Shown: positions 43,221 to 54,789, counted from the stretch's first letter. The stretch: 64,000 bases of DNA from Sphingobacterium paucimobilis HER1398 (GCF_000416985.1 NZ_ATDL01000014.1:352945-416944), one strand, 5' to 3'. Notes: generated by a model not told the origin, from the sequence alone. Translations and numbers: made by a program.

Positions 43221-44014
43221 TAAATAATTTGTAAACTATGTCCGCTGAGTAGCATAGCTATAATGATTCCTCCTACGATAATCCTGTACCAACCAAAAGC
43301 CTTGAAACCATATTTCGTCAGGATATCTATGAAGGTTTTTATCGCAATGATGGCTACAATGAAACCAACCACATTACCAACAATCAATAGATTTATCTCT
43401 TGGCTTGAAAATGAGTGGCCTTCTTTGAAAAACTTTAAAAGTTTGACCATGGAAGCCCCTAGCATCATAGGAATCGCTAAAAAAAAAGAGAACTCAGCTG
43501 CAGCTTTTCTCGTTAGTCGTTGTGTCATGGCACCAACAATTGTACTTGCGGAGCGAGACGTCCCTGGTATAAGTGCTAAACATTGATAACAGCCGATTAT
43601 AAACGCTTGTTTAAAAGTGATCTTATCCGAGTCTTCTACGGTAGGCTTATTGAACCATACATCCACAAATAACAATATGACTCCTCCTACGACCAACATG
43701 ATCGCTACCGTAAGAGGGCTTTCTAGTAATGAATCAATAAAATCATTGAGTAATAATCCCAGTATAGAAGCGGGTATTGCAGCTACGACCAGTTTATAGT
43801 AGAAATCCATCGATTTGAAGAAACGTTTCCAATAGAGTACCAGTACCGATAGAATAGTTCCTAATTGTATGACGATGGTGAAGAGTTTGACAAAAGGAGA
43901 GGGTTCTATACCCATTAGGGCTGATCCGATAATCATATGCCCTGTAGAGGATACCGGCAGGAATTCGGTAAGACCTTCAAGAATGGCTAATATTATAGCC
44001 TCAAAATAACTCAT
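43220..44014 (-). CDS. uppP: Undecaprenyl-diphosphate phosphatase
   Basis: 264 aa, eight hydrophobic segments. BacA/UppP motifs: [18 protein letters not shown] near the N-terminus with the acidic residue and SS pair, and the phosphatase-type [14 protein letters not shown]. It recycles the undecaprenyl carrier lipid needed for peptidoglycan and other envelope polymers, and can give bacitracin resistance when abundant. 5 bp after the DUF3098 gene and overlapping truB by 1 bp. Confidence 0.95.
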   Translation of the reverse strand: MSYFEAIILAILEGLTEFLPVSSTGHMIIGSALMGIEPSPFVKLFTIVIQLGTILSVLVLYWKRFFKSMDFYYKLVVAAIPASILGLLLNDFIDSLLESPLTVAIMLVVGGVILLFVDVWFNKPTVEDSDKITFKQAFIIGCYQCLALIPGTSRSASTIVGAMTQRLTRKAAAEFSFFLAIPMMLGASMVKLLKFFKEGHSFSSQEINLLIVGNVVGFIVAIIAIKTFIDILTKYGFKAFGWYRIIVGGIIIAMLLSGHSLQII

Positions 44015-44019
44015 AACCT

Positions 44020-44262
44020 TTAGTTGTTTTTGTTTTTGGGCTTATATAGTATTGCAATAAAGCCTACAGCAAAACCTAAAACGACTACTAAAGGAGCTAA
44101 GGTGATTTTCGTAAAGCTATATATATCTTCAGTACCCATCATAAAGAAAAAACCAATAGCTACGATAACGATACTAGCAATGAAAAGCTGATAATTTATT
44201 TTTTGAAAAACAAATAAGTTTGATTTCCTTTCATTGTTTATCAATGGATTTTTTTGTGACAT
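44020..44262 (-). CDS. DUF3098 small membrane protein
   Basis: 80 aa with two hydrophobic helices (about 27-45 and 53-74) and a short charged tail. It matches the DUF3098 pattern of Bacteroidota, whose gene regularly sits between ftsX and uppP, as here. Function unknown; the position suggests a part in cell division or envelope assembly. Confidence 0.85.
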   Translation of the reverse strand: MSQKNPLINNERKSNLFVFQKINYQLFIASIVIVAIGFFFMMGTEDIYSFTKITLAPLVVVLGFAVGFIAILYKPKNKNN

Positions 44263-44314
44263 TATCTTTTAATTTTTTGTTAAATGATGACTTATAGATT
44301 CTTCGTATCAAGCC

Positions 44315-45193
44315 CTAACGATATAGACTGTGTGATTTGGCTTTTAGATATTTAGTAACGGCGAAGTACGTACTTAATCCAGATATCAATATCCCTAAAA
44401 TCACTACAATTAAAAATATAGCTCCAAATTCATACCAATCACGGAGAAAAACTAATTCCGGGACTTGTTTCTGAGCAAACTGTAGGGTGAAAATCAATAA
44501 TAAGATAGCAATGAGAGAACCTACCAAACCATGTACGATACCGTATAGGATATACGGTTTGCGTATAAAGTTCTTTGTGGCACCGATTAACTGCATACTT
44601 TTTATTAAGAATCGTTGTGAATATATAGCAAGTCGGATCGTGTTATTGATTAACGCGACAGCTATCACCAACAAGATGACGGCGAAAGCCAGCACTACGA
44701 TAGAGATGATACGGATATTTTTATTTACCATATCGATGAGAGACTCTTGATAAACAACTTCTTTTACACGGCTATTCTTGGCTAATTTTTGTATAAAGGG
44801 TTGGATACTATCTGAGTTAGCATATTGTTCTTTTAAATAAATATCGATTGAGGGTAAAAGGGGGTTGTGTCCAAGATATTCTACAAAATCTTCACCTAAA
44901 TCCTCCTTTAAGTTTTTTGCTGCCAGTTCTTTACTGACATATTCTGTACGTAATACATAATTGTCTTTTTCGATATCCTTTTGTAGGGATAGTACATCAC
45001 CTTCGTTGACGTTGTCATTGACAATGATGTTGAGGACAATGTTTTCTTTTACGTATTTAGATAGGTTTTTAGCATGAACCAATATTAAACCTAAAAGCCC
45101 AGTCATCAATAGCACGAGAGCGATACTAATAACCGTTGAAATATATACAGATTTAGTTTTTTTACGAGGTGATCCTTGTTCTAATGCAGACAT
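44315..45193 (-). CDS. ftsX: Cell division protein FtsX (ABC permease)
   Basis: 292 aa. One N-terminal helix (about 16-38), an extracytoplasmic domain (about 40-165) and three C-terminal helices (170-190, 218-240, 260-282), the FtsX topology. The family segments LKSMQLIGATKNFIRKPYI-like (here SMQLIGATKNFIRKP) and GLVGSLIA are seen. With FtsE it couples the divisome to activation of peptidoglycan hydrolases. ftsE is not in the window, as in other Bacteroidota where it lies elsewhere. First gene of the ftsX-ribF operon. Confidence 0.92.
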   Translation of the reverse strand: MSALEQGSPRKKTKSVYISTVISIALVLLMTGLLGLILVHAKNLSKYVKENIVLNIIVNDNVNEGDVLSLQKDIEKDNYVLRTEYVSKELAAKNLKEDLGEDFVEYLGHNPLLPSIDIYLKEQYANSDSIQPFIQKLAKNSRVKEVVYQESLIDMVNKNIRIISIVVLAFAVILLVIAVALINNTIRLAIYSQRFLIKSMQLIGATKNFIRKPYILYGIVHGLVGSLIAILLLIFTLQFAQKQVPELVFLRDWYEFGAIFLIVVILGILISGLSTYFAVTKYLKAKSHSLYR

Positions 45194-45434
45194 AAACCTT
45201 AATTTAATTTGATGCGAAAGTAAAGAATTAAGATGATTTTAGGAATTATATAATGCAATAACCTTGTCAAGCTCTACATATTTAACATTTTTTATCGTCC
45301 TTTCCCTACTGATTGAAATCAATGAATAATGCAACTAATATCTGAAATTATTACTGACAATAAAAAAGTTTTGTATTAAAAATGACTTAAAATCGCTATT
45401 TTCGCAACTCTTGTAAAATCTTTTTTTGTACAAA

Positions 45435-48218
45435 ATGGAGTATAATCATAAATCAATAGAAAAGAAGTGGCAAGCATTTTGGGCAAAGAATGCTACTTTC
45501 AAAACATCTGAGTCAACGGAAAAGCCAAAGTACTATGTCTTAGACATGTTTCCTTATCCTTCAGGGGCTGGTCTGCATGTTGGACACCCACTAGGTTATA
45601 TAGCCTCGGATATTTTTTCTCGATATAAACGTACTAAAGGTTTTAACGTGTTGCATCCTATGGGGTACGACTCATTTGGTCTACCTGCAGAGCAATACGC
45701 TATACAGACAGGACAACATCCATCGATTACGACCGAAGCAAATATTAATCGTTACCGTGAGCAGATGGACAATATCGGATTCTCTTATGACTGGTCCCGA
45801 GAGATCCGTACATCAGAGCCCGATTACTATAAGTGGACGCAATGGATTTTTATGCAAGCCTTTAATGCGTGGTATGATAAGAAAGAAGATCGTGCTGTCC
45901 CGATAGAGCAATTAATAACTCGCTTCGAAAATACAGGTTCGCAAGGGATAGATGCGGAGTCGGATGAAGATATCAGTGTGTTTACTGCCGAAGACTGGCG
46001 AGCGTTCAGTGAAGAACAACAACAGCAAGAACTTTTAAAATACAGATTGGCTTATCTTCGGGAAAGCACAGTTAATTGGTGTCCTGCTTTAGGAACTGTA
46101 TTGGCTAATGATGAGGTGATCAACGGATTGTCCGAAAGAGGGGGATTTCCTGTTGAACAGAAGAAGATGATGCAGTGGTCAATGCGTATTACTGCCTATG
46201 CAGATCGTTTGCTCCGTGGATTGGATATGATTGATTGGCCCGAGCCATTGATCGAAATGCAACGCAATTGGATAGGTAAATCTGTTGGAGCACTTGTCAA
46301 GTTTCCAGTTCCACAGTTTGATACGGATATAGAAGTGTTTACGACTCGTGTAGATACTATTTTTGGCGTCAGTTTTATCGTTTTGGCACCAGAACATGAC
46401 TTGGTAGCCTCGCTGACGACCGAATCGCAACGGGAAGAAGTCGAGAACTATATTCATAAAACTTCTAAGAAGTCTGAATTGGATCGTATGGCCGATACCA
46501 AGACGGTGTCAGGAGCTTTTACAGGGTCCTATGCCAAACATCCTATTACAGGAGAAGATGTACAGATTTGGATAGCAGATTACGTTTTGGCCGGTTACGG
46601 AACCGGAGCTGTTATGGCAGTTCCATCCGGAGATCAACGAGATTATCTGTTTGCTAAACACTTTAATCTCCCTATAGTTGCGATATCAGATAGTCAAAAT
46701 ATTGACGAAGCTGCTGATGCCAATAAGGATGGACGTTATATTAATTCCGGATTTATTAATGGTATGAGCTATGCTGAGGCCGTTGACGCATTAATAGCCA
46801 AACTAGGCGAGCTGGGATTAGGAAAGGCAAAAGTCAATTTCCGTATGCGCGATGCTATTTTTGGCCGTCAACGTTATTGGGGAGAGCCTGTTCCGGTATT
46901 TTTTAAAAATGGATTGCCTTATCTTATCAAAGAAGAAGAGTTGCCGTTATTGCTTCCTGAGGTGGATAAGTATCTGCCAACGGAGTCTGGTGAACCTCCT
47001 TTGGGAAGGGCTGAAGGTTGGAAATATCAAGATGAATACGAATACGAATTAAGTACCATGCCTGGCTGGGCGGGATCTTCTTGGTATTGGTTTCGTTATA
47101 TGGACCCTCAGAATAGAGAAAATTTTGCATCTAAAAAGGCGATAGATTATTGGAAGTCCGTTGATCTTTATATTGGAGGTTCTGAGCATGCTACAGGGCA
47201 TTTGCTATACTCCCGTTTTTGGAATAAAATATTGAAGGATTTAGGCTATCATAATGAAGAGGAGCCTTTCAAGAAGCTTATCAACCAGGGAATGATTCAA
47301 GGACGTTCGAGCTTTGTGTATCGTGTGTTGGACGAAGAGGGGAGAGGCACGAATACGTATGTATCCTTAGGCTTGAAGGACGAGTACAATACGATCCCGT
47401 TGCATGTGGATGTGAATATTGTGCATAACGATGTGCTGAACACCGAAAAGTTTAAAGCTTCACGTCCAGATTTTGAACATGCGGAGTTCGTCTTGGAAGA
47501 TGGGAAATACATCTGTGGGACAGAAGTAGAAAAGATGTCCAAATCTAAATTTAACGTTGTCAATCCCGATGATATCATTGGTCAGTTCGGTGCTGATACC
47601 CTGAGGCTCTACGAGATGTTTTTGGGGCCATTAGAGCAAGCCAAACCTTGGAATACAAATGGTATAGAAGGGGTTTATAAGTTCTTAAGGAAAGTATGGC
47701 GTCTTTTTCATGACGCAGAAGGCAACTTGAATATTTCTGATGAAAAACCTACAAAGGCAGAGTATAAAGCATTACATAAAATAATCAAGAAGGTAGAAGA
47801 TGATATAGAGCGTTTTTCCTTCAATACATCAGTATCCGCTTTTATGATCTGTGTTAACGAATTGACCGATCTTAACTGCAATAAACGAGAGATTCTTCAA
47901 GACCTGATTGTTGTGTTGTCGTCTTATGCACCACATATCACAGAAGAGCTGTGGACATTGTTAGGGAATGATGCCGGTTCTATTTCTTATGCAGGTTATC
48001 CGGTGTTCGAACCTGCCTATCTAGTCGAGTCTGAGTTTGCATATCCCGTCTCTATCAATGGTAAGATGAAGATGAACCTGTCTTTAGCGTTGGATCTAGA
48101 TCAGAAAACTGTCGAAGATATGGTGTTGGCTAATGCAGACGTATTGCGTTATATGGATGGAAAACCTCTGAAAAAGTTGATTTTTGTCAAAGGTAAGATT
48201 ATCAATATTGTTGTTTGA
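45435..48218 (+). CDS. leuS: Leucine--tRNA ligase
   Basis: 927 aa from ATG at 45435; an in-frame TTG nine bases earlier is rejected. Class I synthetase: HIGH motif as HVGH at 48-51 in [23 protein letters not shown] at 700-704, the CP1 editing domain with the TTRVDTIFG threonine-rich peptide (about 302-310) and [15 protein letters not shown]. The anticodon-binding domain and C-terminal domain follow. It charges tRNA-Leu and clears mischarged products. Bacteroidota LeuS proteins are long like this because of an insertion near residue 150-185. Followed by a terminator at 48239. Confidence 0.97.
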   Translation: MEYNHKSIEKKWQAFWAKNATFKTSESTEKPKYYVLDMFPYPSGAGLHVGHPLGYIASDIFSRYKRTKGFNVLHPMGYDSFGLPAEQYAIQTGQHPSITTEANINRYREQMDNIGFSYDWSREIRTSEPDYYKWTQWIFMQAFNAWYDKKEDRAVPIEQLITRFENTGSQGIDAESDEDISVFTAEDWRAFSEEQQQQELLKYRLAYLRESTVNWCPALGTVLANDEVINGLSERGGFPVEQKKMMQWSMRITAYADRLLRGLDMIDWPEPLIEMQRNWIGKSVGALVKFPVPQFDTDIEVFTTRVDTIFGVSFIVLAPEHDLVASLTTESQREEVENYIHKTSKKSELDRMADTKTVSGAFTGSYAKHPITGEDVQIWIADYVLAGYGTGAVMAVPSGDQRDYLFAKHFNLPIVAISDSQNIDEAADANKDGRYINSGFINGMSYAEAVDALIAKLGELGLGKAKVNFRMRDAIFGRQRYWGEPVPVFFKNGLPYLIKEEELPLLLPEVDKYLPTESGEPPLGRAEGWKYQDEYEYELSTMPGWAGSSWYWFRYMDPQNRENFASKKAIDYWKSVDLYIGGSEHATGHLLYSRFWNKILKDLGYHNEEEPFKKLINQGMIQGRSSFVYRVLDEEGRGTNTYVSLGLKDEYNTIPLHVDVNIVHNDVLNTEKFKASRPDFEHAEFVLEDGKYICGTEVEKMSKSKFNVVNPDDIIGQFGADTLRLYEMFLGPLEQAKPWNTNGIEGVYKFLRKVWRLFHDAEGNLNISDEKPTKAEYKALHKIIKKVEDDIERFSFNTSVSAFMICVNELTDLNCNKREILQDLIVVLSSYAPHITEELWTLLGNDAGSISYAGYPVFEPAYLVESEFAYPVSINGKMKMNLSLALDLDQKTVEDMVLANADVLRYMDGKPLKKLIFVKGKIINIVV

Positions 48219-48238
48219 TAAAGTCATATTCAAAATAC

Positions 48239-48275
48239 AAGCGGGGATACATCATCTAGTATTCCCGCTTTTTAT
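48239..48275 (+). terminator. Terminator of leuS
   Basis: AAGCGGGGATAC / GTATTCCCGCTT stem with one G-U pair, followed by TTTAT, 20 bp after the stop. Confidence 0.85.
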
Positions 48276-48385
48276 ATCCTTATATGGACTCCTTGTCATT
48301 TTGTCTTTCTTTAAATAAGAATTGTAGTGTTTGGCCTGCTTGTTGATTGTACTATCACAATAGAAAACAAAATGAAAGGAAAAAT

Positions 48386-48511
48386 ATGATTAAAAAAAGA
48401 AAAGAGAAAAGTACCAGTTTACAGCGCAACCCATTTATGTTTTATATAACTAATTGGGGATTTGTAGAAAAACCTATCGAAACAGAGTCTAAAAAAGCAA
48501 GAAAACGCTAA
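48386..48511 (+). CDS. Probable 41-aa basic protein
   Basis: An ATG at 48386 opens a 41-codon frame ending TAA: very basic ends (MIKKRKEKSTSLQ and ESKKARKR) around a more hydrophobic aromatic centre (NPFMFYITNWGFVEKP). AAAGGAA sits 7-8 bp before the ATG, a reasonable ribosome-binding site for this genome. A hairpin terminator at 48553 ends the unit 42 bp later, and the leuS terminator lies upstream, so the ORF has its own transcriptional space. I do not recognise a family; the charge pattern suits RNA or ribosome binding but that is a guess. Too short for statistical coding proof. Confidence 0.45.
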   Translation: MIKKRKEKSTSLQRNPFMFYITNWGFVEKPIETESKKARKR

Positions 48512-48552
48512 ATACTTCGGTTAATCTTCTTACAGACTATAAGATCACATGT

Positions 48553-48578
48553 AATGCTTTCATACGAAGCATTTTTTT
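48553..48578 (+). terminator. Terminator after the 41-aa ORF
   Basis: AATGCTT / AAGCATT stem with a 7-nt loop TCATACG followed by T7. Confidence 0.7.
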
Positions 48579-48594
48579 GTGCCGCATAATTACA

Positions 48595-48626
48595 AAAAAA
48601 GGCCTGATTCTCATCAGACCTTCTTG
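48595..48626 (-). terminator. Terminator of the DUF5606 gene
   Basis: AAGGCCTGAT / ATCAGACCTT stem (one mismatch) around TCTC, with a T run on the minus strand, directly after the stop of the DUF5606 gene. Confidence 0.75.
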
Positions 48627-48628
48627 TA

Positions 48629-49033
48629 TTATTGAATAGGAGCAGGAGCTTCCTCTTCAAATAAAGGAAATTCCTTTATAATATTATACCAAGATATAAT
48701 CTTTTTGATATCCGAAGTGTATACGCGTGATTCATCGTGTCCAGGAGCCACGCTTCTGAAAAATTCTCTCAGCGTATCACCGTTAGATTTTGTGTCAGGG
48801 ACATTTATTTCTTCAGCTTTGATTTTTTCAAGAACATCCAGTAGTCGGATTTCTTCCTCTTCTCCGTAGATAGTGATGTCTTCAAGAGTTGCCATTTTTG
48901 TTGTATTTAGATTGACAACCGACTTGATTTTTGCACTATCTAAGGATTCTAAAATAAATCCCCCCTTGTTTTGTCCAATAAGTTTAAACAGGCCAGGTTT
49001 ACCTGTGACTGATACTAAAGCTCTTAAATTCAT
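48629..49033 (-). CDS. DUF5606 domain protein
   Basis: 134 aa. The N-terminal 60 residues (NLRALVSVTGKPGLFKLIGQNKGGFILESLD in two blocks, VVNLNTTKMATLEDITIY) match the DUF5606 pattern common in Bacteroidota, an SH3-like small barrel followed by helices. The rest (EIRLLDVLEKIKAEE, ESRVYTSDIKKIISWYNIIKEFP) is helical with an acidic end. Cytoplasmic; function unknown. 19 bp after the cyclophilin gene, so co-transcribed with it. Confidence 0.85.
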   Translation of the reverse strand: MNLRALVSVTGKPGLFKLIGQNKGGFILESLDSAKIKSVVNLNTTKMATLEDITIYGEEEEIRLLDVLEKIKAEEINVPDTKSNGDTLREFFRSVAPGHDESRVYTSDIKKIISWYNIIKEFPLFEEEAPAPIQ

Positions 49034-49052
49034 GTTATTGCTTTGTTGTTAA

Positions 49053-49511
49053 CTAATCTTCTATTACTTCGATTGATAAAATACGGTCACCCTGACGTAT
49101 ATCATCTACCATGTCTACATTCTCTATTACTTTACCAAAGCAAGTGTGGTTGCGATCTAGATGAGCGGTGTTATTGCGGCTGTGACAAATGAAAAATTGT
49201 GAACCACCTGTGTTACGTCCAGCATGTGCCATAGATAGTACACCGCGATCGTGAAATTGATTCTCACCCGTTAATTCGCAATCAATTTTATATCCAGGAC
49301 CTCCAGTGCCCGGTGCTCCTGCAGCACCTTCTTTCGAGTTTGGACATCCTCCTTGGATAACAAAATCAGGGATTACGCGATGAAATGCTAACCCATCATA
49401 AAAGCCTGATTTTGCAAGTTTAACGAAATTTGCAACGGTATTAGGAGCGTCTTCTGTATAAAACTGTACAGTCATATCGCCTTTTTCTGTCTTGATAATT
49501 GCTTTACTCAT
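49053..49511 (-). CDS. Cyclophilin-type peptidyl-prolyl cis-trans isomerase
   Basis: 152 aa, no signal peptide, so cytoplasmic (PpiB-like). Signatures: YTEDAPNTVANFVKLA, GLAFHRVIPDFVIQGG with the catalytic Arg, HDRGVLSMAHAGRNTGGSQFFICH (two blocks) and HTCFGKVIENVD. It speeds prolyl bond rotation in folding proteins. A TATCTTTG box is 27 bp upstream on the minus strand. Confidence 0.94.
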   Translation of the reverse strand: MSKAIIKTEKGDMTVQFYTEDAPNTVANFVKLAKSGFYDGLAFHRVIPDFVIQGGCPNSKEGAAGAPGTGGPGYKIDCELTGENQFHDRGVLSMAHAGRNTGGSQFFICHSRNNTAHLDRNHTCFGKVIENVDMVDDIRQGDRILSIEVIED

Positions 49512-49537
49512 TACTAAATAAATTTGTTTTCGAGGTA

Positions 49538-49545
49538 CAAAGATA
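49538..49545 (-). promoter_or_regulatory. Promoter -7 element TATCTTTG of the cyclophilin-DUF5606 unit
   Basis: Plus strand CAAAGATA reads TATCTTTG on the minus strand, an exact TAnnTTTG match 27 bp before the ATG. The -33 region has TTT rather than TTG. Confidence 0.5.
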
Positions 49546-49657
49546 GGGTTTTTTAGCTAAAAATAAATCGTGATATATGGGCAAAGCAAGTTAAAATTTG
49601 AGGACTAATTGTTTTTTATTAACTTTAAGAAAATCAATTATTTATCACATGTAGTTT

Positions 49658-50344
49658 ATGAGCAAGCTTGTTATTCGTGAATGGGCGGAATCAGATTGTC
49701 CGAGAGAAAAATTATTGGAACAAGGGCGCCGTGCCCTGACCGATGCAGAATTATTAGCTATCTTAATTGGCTCAGGATCCCAGGGAGAGACTGCAGTAGA
49801 GCTTTGCAAGCGAATTTTGAGCGATTCGAAGCATAGTCTAAGCCAACTGTCTAAGCAGGACGTCTATCAGCTATGCGAATATAAGGGGATCGGAGAAGCA
49901 AAAGCAATTTCTATCGTTGCAGCGCTCGAGTTAGGAAGAAGAAGAAAGGAAGAAGGAGCTCTAGAGAAGCCATTGCTCAATAGCAGTAAGCGGGTATATG
50001 ATTATTTTAAGTCGTATTTGCAGGATTTACCCCATGAAGAGTTTTGGGTGATTTATTTAAATACGGCTTGTAAAGTCATACACGAGCAGTTGATTGGCAG
50101 TGGTGGAAATGATTTTACACCAGTAGATGTAAAGATGATATTGCGGTATGCATTACAGAATAATTCCAGTTCCATTATTTTGGCTCATAACCATCCCTCT
50201 GGTACATTACATCCAAGTAAAGCTGATCGAGATCTGACAAATAGGGTTTGTGATGCTGCTAAGATTATGGACATACGGGTGAATGACCATTTGATTTTTA
50301 CGGATAGTGGTTATTATAGCTTTCGAGATGAAGGATTATTATAA
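49658..50344 (+). CDS. radC: RadC family JAB-domain protein
   Basis: 228 aa. N-terminal helix-hairpin-helix region (LGRRALTDAELLAILIGSG-like and YKGIGEAKAISIVAALELGRRR), then the JAB/MPN metalloprotease-like domain with the zinc ligands in HNHPSGTLHPSKAD and the upstream Glu in the EQLIGSGG region. Despite the name, a role in DNA repair is doubtful in E. coli; the JAB domain suggests an isopeptidase-like activity. Ends in the palindrome shared with gapA. Confidence 0.93.
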   Translation: MSKLVIREWAESDCPREKLLEQGRRALTDAELLAILIGSGSQGETAVELCKRILSDSKHSLSQLSKQDVYQLCEYKGIGEAKAISIVAALELGRRRKEEGALEKPLLNSSKRVYDYFKSYLQDLPHEEFWVIYLNTACKVIHEQLIGSGGNDFTPVDVKMILRYALQNNSSSIILAHNHPSGTLHPSKADRDLTNRVCDAAKIMDIRVNDHLIFTDSGYYSFRDEGLL

Positions 50345-50374
50345 GAAAGAGAGACGTCTGCCTCTCTTTCTTAT
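50341..50374. terminator. Palindromic terminator between radC and gapA
   Basis: ATAAGAAAGAGAG (50341-50353) and CTCTCTTTCTTAT (50362-50374) are exact complements with an 8-nt loop. The radC stop codon lies in the left arm. Confidence 0.7.
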
Positions 50375-50384
50375 GCTTAAAAGC

Positions 50385-52237
<1,853 letters not shown>

Positions 52238-52242
52238 GTTTT

Positions 52243-53226
52243 CTATTTGTTCATTATGTTTGCAATAGCTAGCAGTTCCTCATCAAGTTTGAACTCTTTC
52301 CTGCTCAGAGCTTCTTCTAGCGGAGTGGTTACAATTGCTGTTCCTCGAAGTCCTACTGTCGCTCTTGAATTACCAGCCATTAATTCTTTTACAGCTTTAA
52401 AACCCATGCGGGTTGCGAGTACCCTGTCAAAACTGCTAGGTGAACCTCCACGTTGGAGATGCCCTAATATACTAACTTTTATATCAAGATGGTCAAATTT
52501 CTCTTTCACAATTTTAGCTACGTTATAGGCACCACCATTTTGATCTCCTTCGGCTATAATAACGATCATAGAGCTCTTTTCTCGACTTTCCGCTAAGGCA
52601 AGTTCATCAAAGAGCTCTGTTACACCACTGTCGACTTCGGGCATTAGTATGGCTTCGGCGCCTCCACCAACCCCAGCATTTAACGCAATACAACCAGAGT
52701 CTCGTCCCATTACTTCCACAAAGAAAACTCTACTGTGCGATGAGGCGGTGTCCCGTATTTTGTCTATCGCTTCAATGACTGTATTGTTGGCGGTATCGTA
52801 TCCCAAAGTGTAATCCGAACCGTAGAGGTCATTGTCTATGGTTCCGGGGATGCACATTACAGGGATCTCAAACTCTTTAGAGAAGAGGTCTGCTCCTGTA
52901 AAAGTTCCATCGCCGCCTATAGCGACCAATGCATCTATACCGTGTGCTTTGATATTGTCATATGCTTTTTGGCGTCCTTCCTTGGTTTTGAATTCTAAAC
53001 ATCGAGCAGATTTCAAAATTGTACCACCATGTTGAATAATAGAACTTACAGAACGTCTGTTCATATTTACAAAATCAGCATCAATCATTCCCTGGTATCC
53101 TCTGTAGATTCCGGTAACTTGTATGTTCTCGTATATTGCGGTTCTTACCACAGCTCGGATCGCTGCGTTCATCCCTGGCGCATCACCACCTGAAGTAAAT
53201 ACACCAATGTTTGTTATTTTTTTCAA
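52243..53226 (-). CDS. pfkA: ATP-dependent 6-phosphofructokinase
   Basis: 327 aa. Signatures: GVFTSGGDAPGMNAAIR, the ATP site VAIGGDGTFTGA, catalytic PGTIDNDLYGSDYTLGYDTA region, GRDSGCIAL, and LGHLQRGGSPSSFDRVLA. The GGDGT sequence marks the ATP- rather than PPi-dependent type. The start is TTG at 53226; no ATG fits before the GGDAPG loop. First gene of the pfkA - NAGK-like - gapA operon, divergent from a NUDIX-type regulator; a palindrome lies in the shared promoter region. Confidence 0.94.
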   Translation of the reverse strand: MKKITNIGVFTSGGDAPGMNAAIRAVVRTAIYENIQVTGIYRGYQGMIDADFVNMNRRSVSSIIQHGGTILKSARCLEFKTKEGRQKAYDNIKAHGIDALVAIGGDGTFTGADLFSKEFEIPVMCIPGTIDNDLYGSDYTLGYDTANNTVIEAIDKIRDTASSHSRVFFVEVMGRDSGCIALNAGVGGGAEAILMPEVDSGVTELFDELALAESREKSSMIVIIAEGDQNGGAYNVAKIVKEKFDHLDIKVSILGHLQRGGSPSSFDRVLATRMGFKAVKELMAGNSRATVGLRGTAIVTTPLEEALSRKEFKLDEELLAIANIMNK

Positions 53227-53248
53227 ATCAAACTAATTTTAGGCAATA

Positions 53249-53276
53249 CGAATATAGTGTGTATTTTCTACACTAT
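53249..53276. promoter_or_regulatory. Inverted repeat overlapping the pfkA promoter (possible operator)
   Basis: ATAGTGT (53254-53260) and ACACTAT (53270-53276) are exact complements 9 bp apart, 23 bp in total. On the minus strand they overlap a -7-like TATATTCG (plus 53249-53256). Located between pfkA and the divergent NUDIX-type regulator gene. Confidence 0.4.
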
Positions 53277-53369
53277 TAAATTTTTGACCATCTTTTTTTT
53301 TGTTTCTTCTGTAATTTTTAAGCAATATTGTCTGATATTTGGTTGATTTTTCATTTAAAATAAAAGTTT

Positions 53370-54026
53370 GTGCTTTCTTTTTTCACTGTAGACTGTTTGA
53401 TTTTAACCTTTCATGAAGGTCAATTAAAAGTGCTTCTTACTGAACGAAATGAGTATCCTTATAAAGATTGGTGGGCTATTCCTGGTTATTTCGTGGACAA
53501 AGAGGAAGAAATGGAGGAAGCTGTCAAGCGTATCTCGTATGAGAATACTGGGTTGAAGGATATCTATCTGGAGCAACTGGCTGCGCTGGCAGGAGTGAAG
53601 CGGCATCCGGAGGGACGTATTTTGACGGTTGCTTATATGGCTCTAGTGCGTTATGAGGAAGTGAAAAATAAAATAAAGCCTATAACTAATTATATGCGAC
53701 AGGCCAAGTGGTTTGCTATTAACAATGTGCCTGATCTCGCTTTTGATCACAATGAAATCTTACAAATCGGTTTGAAAAAACTAAAAACCAATTTAAGTTT
53801 TTCATTTACACCGTTTGAACTTCTCCCTGAAAAATTTACACTGACCCAATTACAGCAAGTGTATGAGTCGATTTTAGGTGAATCTCTAGATAAGCGAAAT
53901 TTCCGCAAAAAAATGGGAAATCTCGGCTATTTAAAAGAACTTGACGAGTATCAAACAGGAGTTTCTTATCGTGCCGCCCGGCTATATAAGGTTGATAAAA
54001 GAAAGTTTACTAAACTATTTTCGTAA
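53370..54026 (+). CDS. NUDIX-domain transcriptional regulator (NrtR/AraR-like)
   Basis: 218 aa from a GTG at 53370; the true start may differ slightly. Residues 1-130 form a NUDIX fold (VDCLILTFHEGQLKVLLTER, WWAIPGYFVDKEEEMEEAVKR), but in the NUDIX box the residues aligned with REXXEE are R54-I55 and E58-N59, so two of the three metal-binding Glu are lost. The C-terminal part (about 145-218: FTLTQLQQVYESILGESLDKRNFRKK) is the winged helix of NrtR/AraR-type regulators. It probably senses a nucleotide or sugar and represses nearby genes; the divergent pfkA operon is the best candidate. Confidence 0.85.
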   Translation: MLSFFTVDCLILTFHEGQLKVLLTERNEYPYKDWWAIPGYFVDKEEEMEEAVKRISYENTGLKDIYLEQLAALAGVKRHPEGRILTVAYMALVRYEEVKNKIKPITNYMRQAKWFAINNVPDLAFDHNEILQIGLKKLKTNLSFSFTPFELLPEKFTLTQLQQVYESILGESLDKRNFRKKMGNLGYLKELDEYQTGVSYRAARLYKVDKRKFTKLFS

Positions 54027-54157
54027 TTCTTACTGTCCTATATTAATTTGTCTTAATTGTCAGAGAAATGTTTTTTTTCATAATTCTTTGAGATGTGGGA
54101 CTAGCTTTCTGTACTTTTGAACAAAATTTAATAAAAGTCAGGAGTTAAAAGTGAGAA

Positions 54158-54757
54158 ATGGATAAACGTAAGGAAGAAATTGTCGAAGTAGCTTTGCGGA
54201 GGTTTTGTCATTATGGTTTCAATAAAACCACAATGAATGAGATTGCTGAAGATATGAAGATCACAAAGGCAAACCTGTATTACTATTACCAAGATAAGTC
54301 CGCTTTAATAAGAGATGTAATCAGTACAGTTGCTGATGAGCTGTTTGGTAAAGAGGAAGCTATCGTTGCCAGTTACACCAAGGATCTGATGGCGACACTT
54401 TATGAAATTCTGGAATTGAGAGCCTCGTATCTTAGCAAATATTATATGCTTCACATTGATGAAAATTTGGAGTGGATCAAAGGCGTAGATATGGCATCAG
54501 TCATTGAAGAACTTTATCAGAGGGATGTAGCAGCTACCAAGGAATTGTTTTCTAAATCTGTGAATTTTGGAGACGTTCGGATCAAAGATGTCGAAGAGGC
54601 TAGTATTGCATTTGTCGAGATAATGAAGTCCCTTGGTATTATGTATAATGTACAAGATATAGTTTCTGGGATCCCCAATAAGGAAAATATCAGGCATATT
54701 CTAGACAGCCAAAAGAGGGCGATCAGATTAATTTTTGAAGAACGAATCATCGAATAG
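54158..54757 (+). CDS. TetR/AcrR-family transcriptional regulator
   Basis: 199 aa. N-terminal TetR helix-turn-helix: ALRRFCHYGFNKTTMNEIAEDMKITKANLYYYYQDKSALI in two blocks, with the YYY recognition helix. The C-terminal ligand domain is divergent as usual. It is the first gene of a TolC-MFP-RND operon, 65 bp before the outer membrane component, so it probably represses the pump and itself. Confidence 0.92.
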   Translation: MDKRKEEIVEVALRRFCHYGFNKTTMNEIAEDMKITKANLYYYYQDKSALIRDVISTVADELFGKEEAIVASYTKDLMATLYEILELRASYLSKYYMLHIDENLEWIKGVDMASVIEELYQRDVAATKELFSKSVNFGDVRIKDVEEASIAFVEIMKSLGIMYNVQDIVSGIPNKENIRHILDSQKRAIRLIFEERIIE

Positions 54758-54773
54758 TAAATAAAGAAACCGA

Positions 54774-54789
54774 TCCCGATGCTTCGGGA
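54774..54789. repeat. Small palindromic hairpin before the TolC gene
   Basis: TCCCGA (54774-54779) and TCGGGA (54784-54789) pair around the loop TGCT, in the 65-bp gap between the TetR and TolC genes. Could be an attenuating hairpin or operator; no T run follows. Confidence 0.4.
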
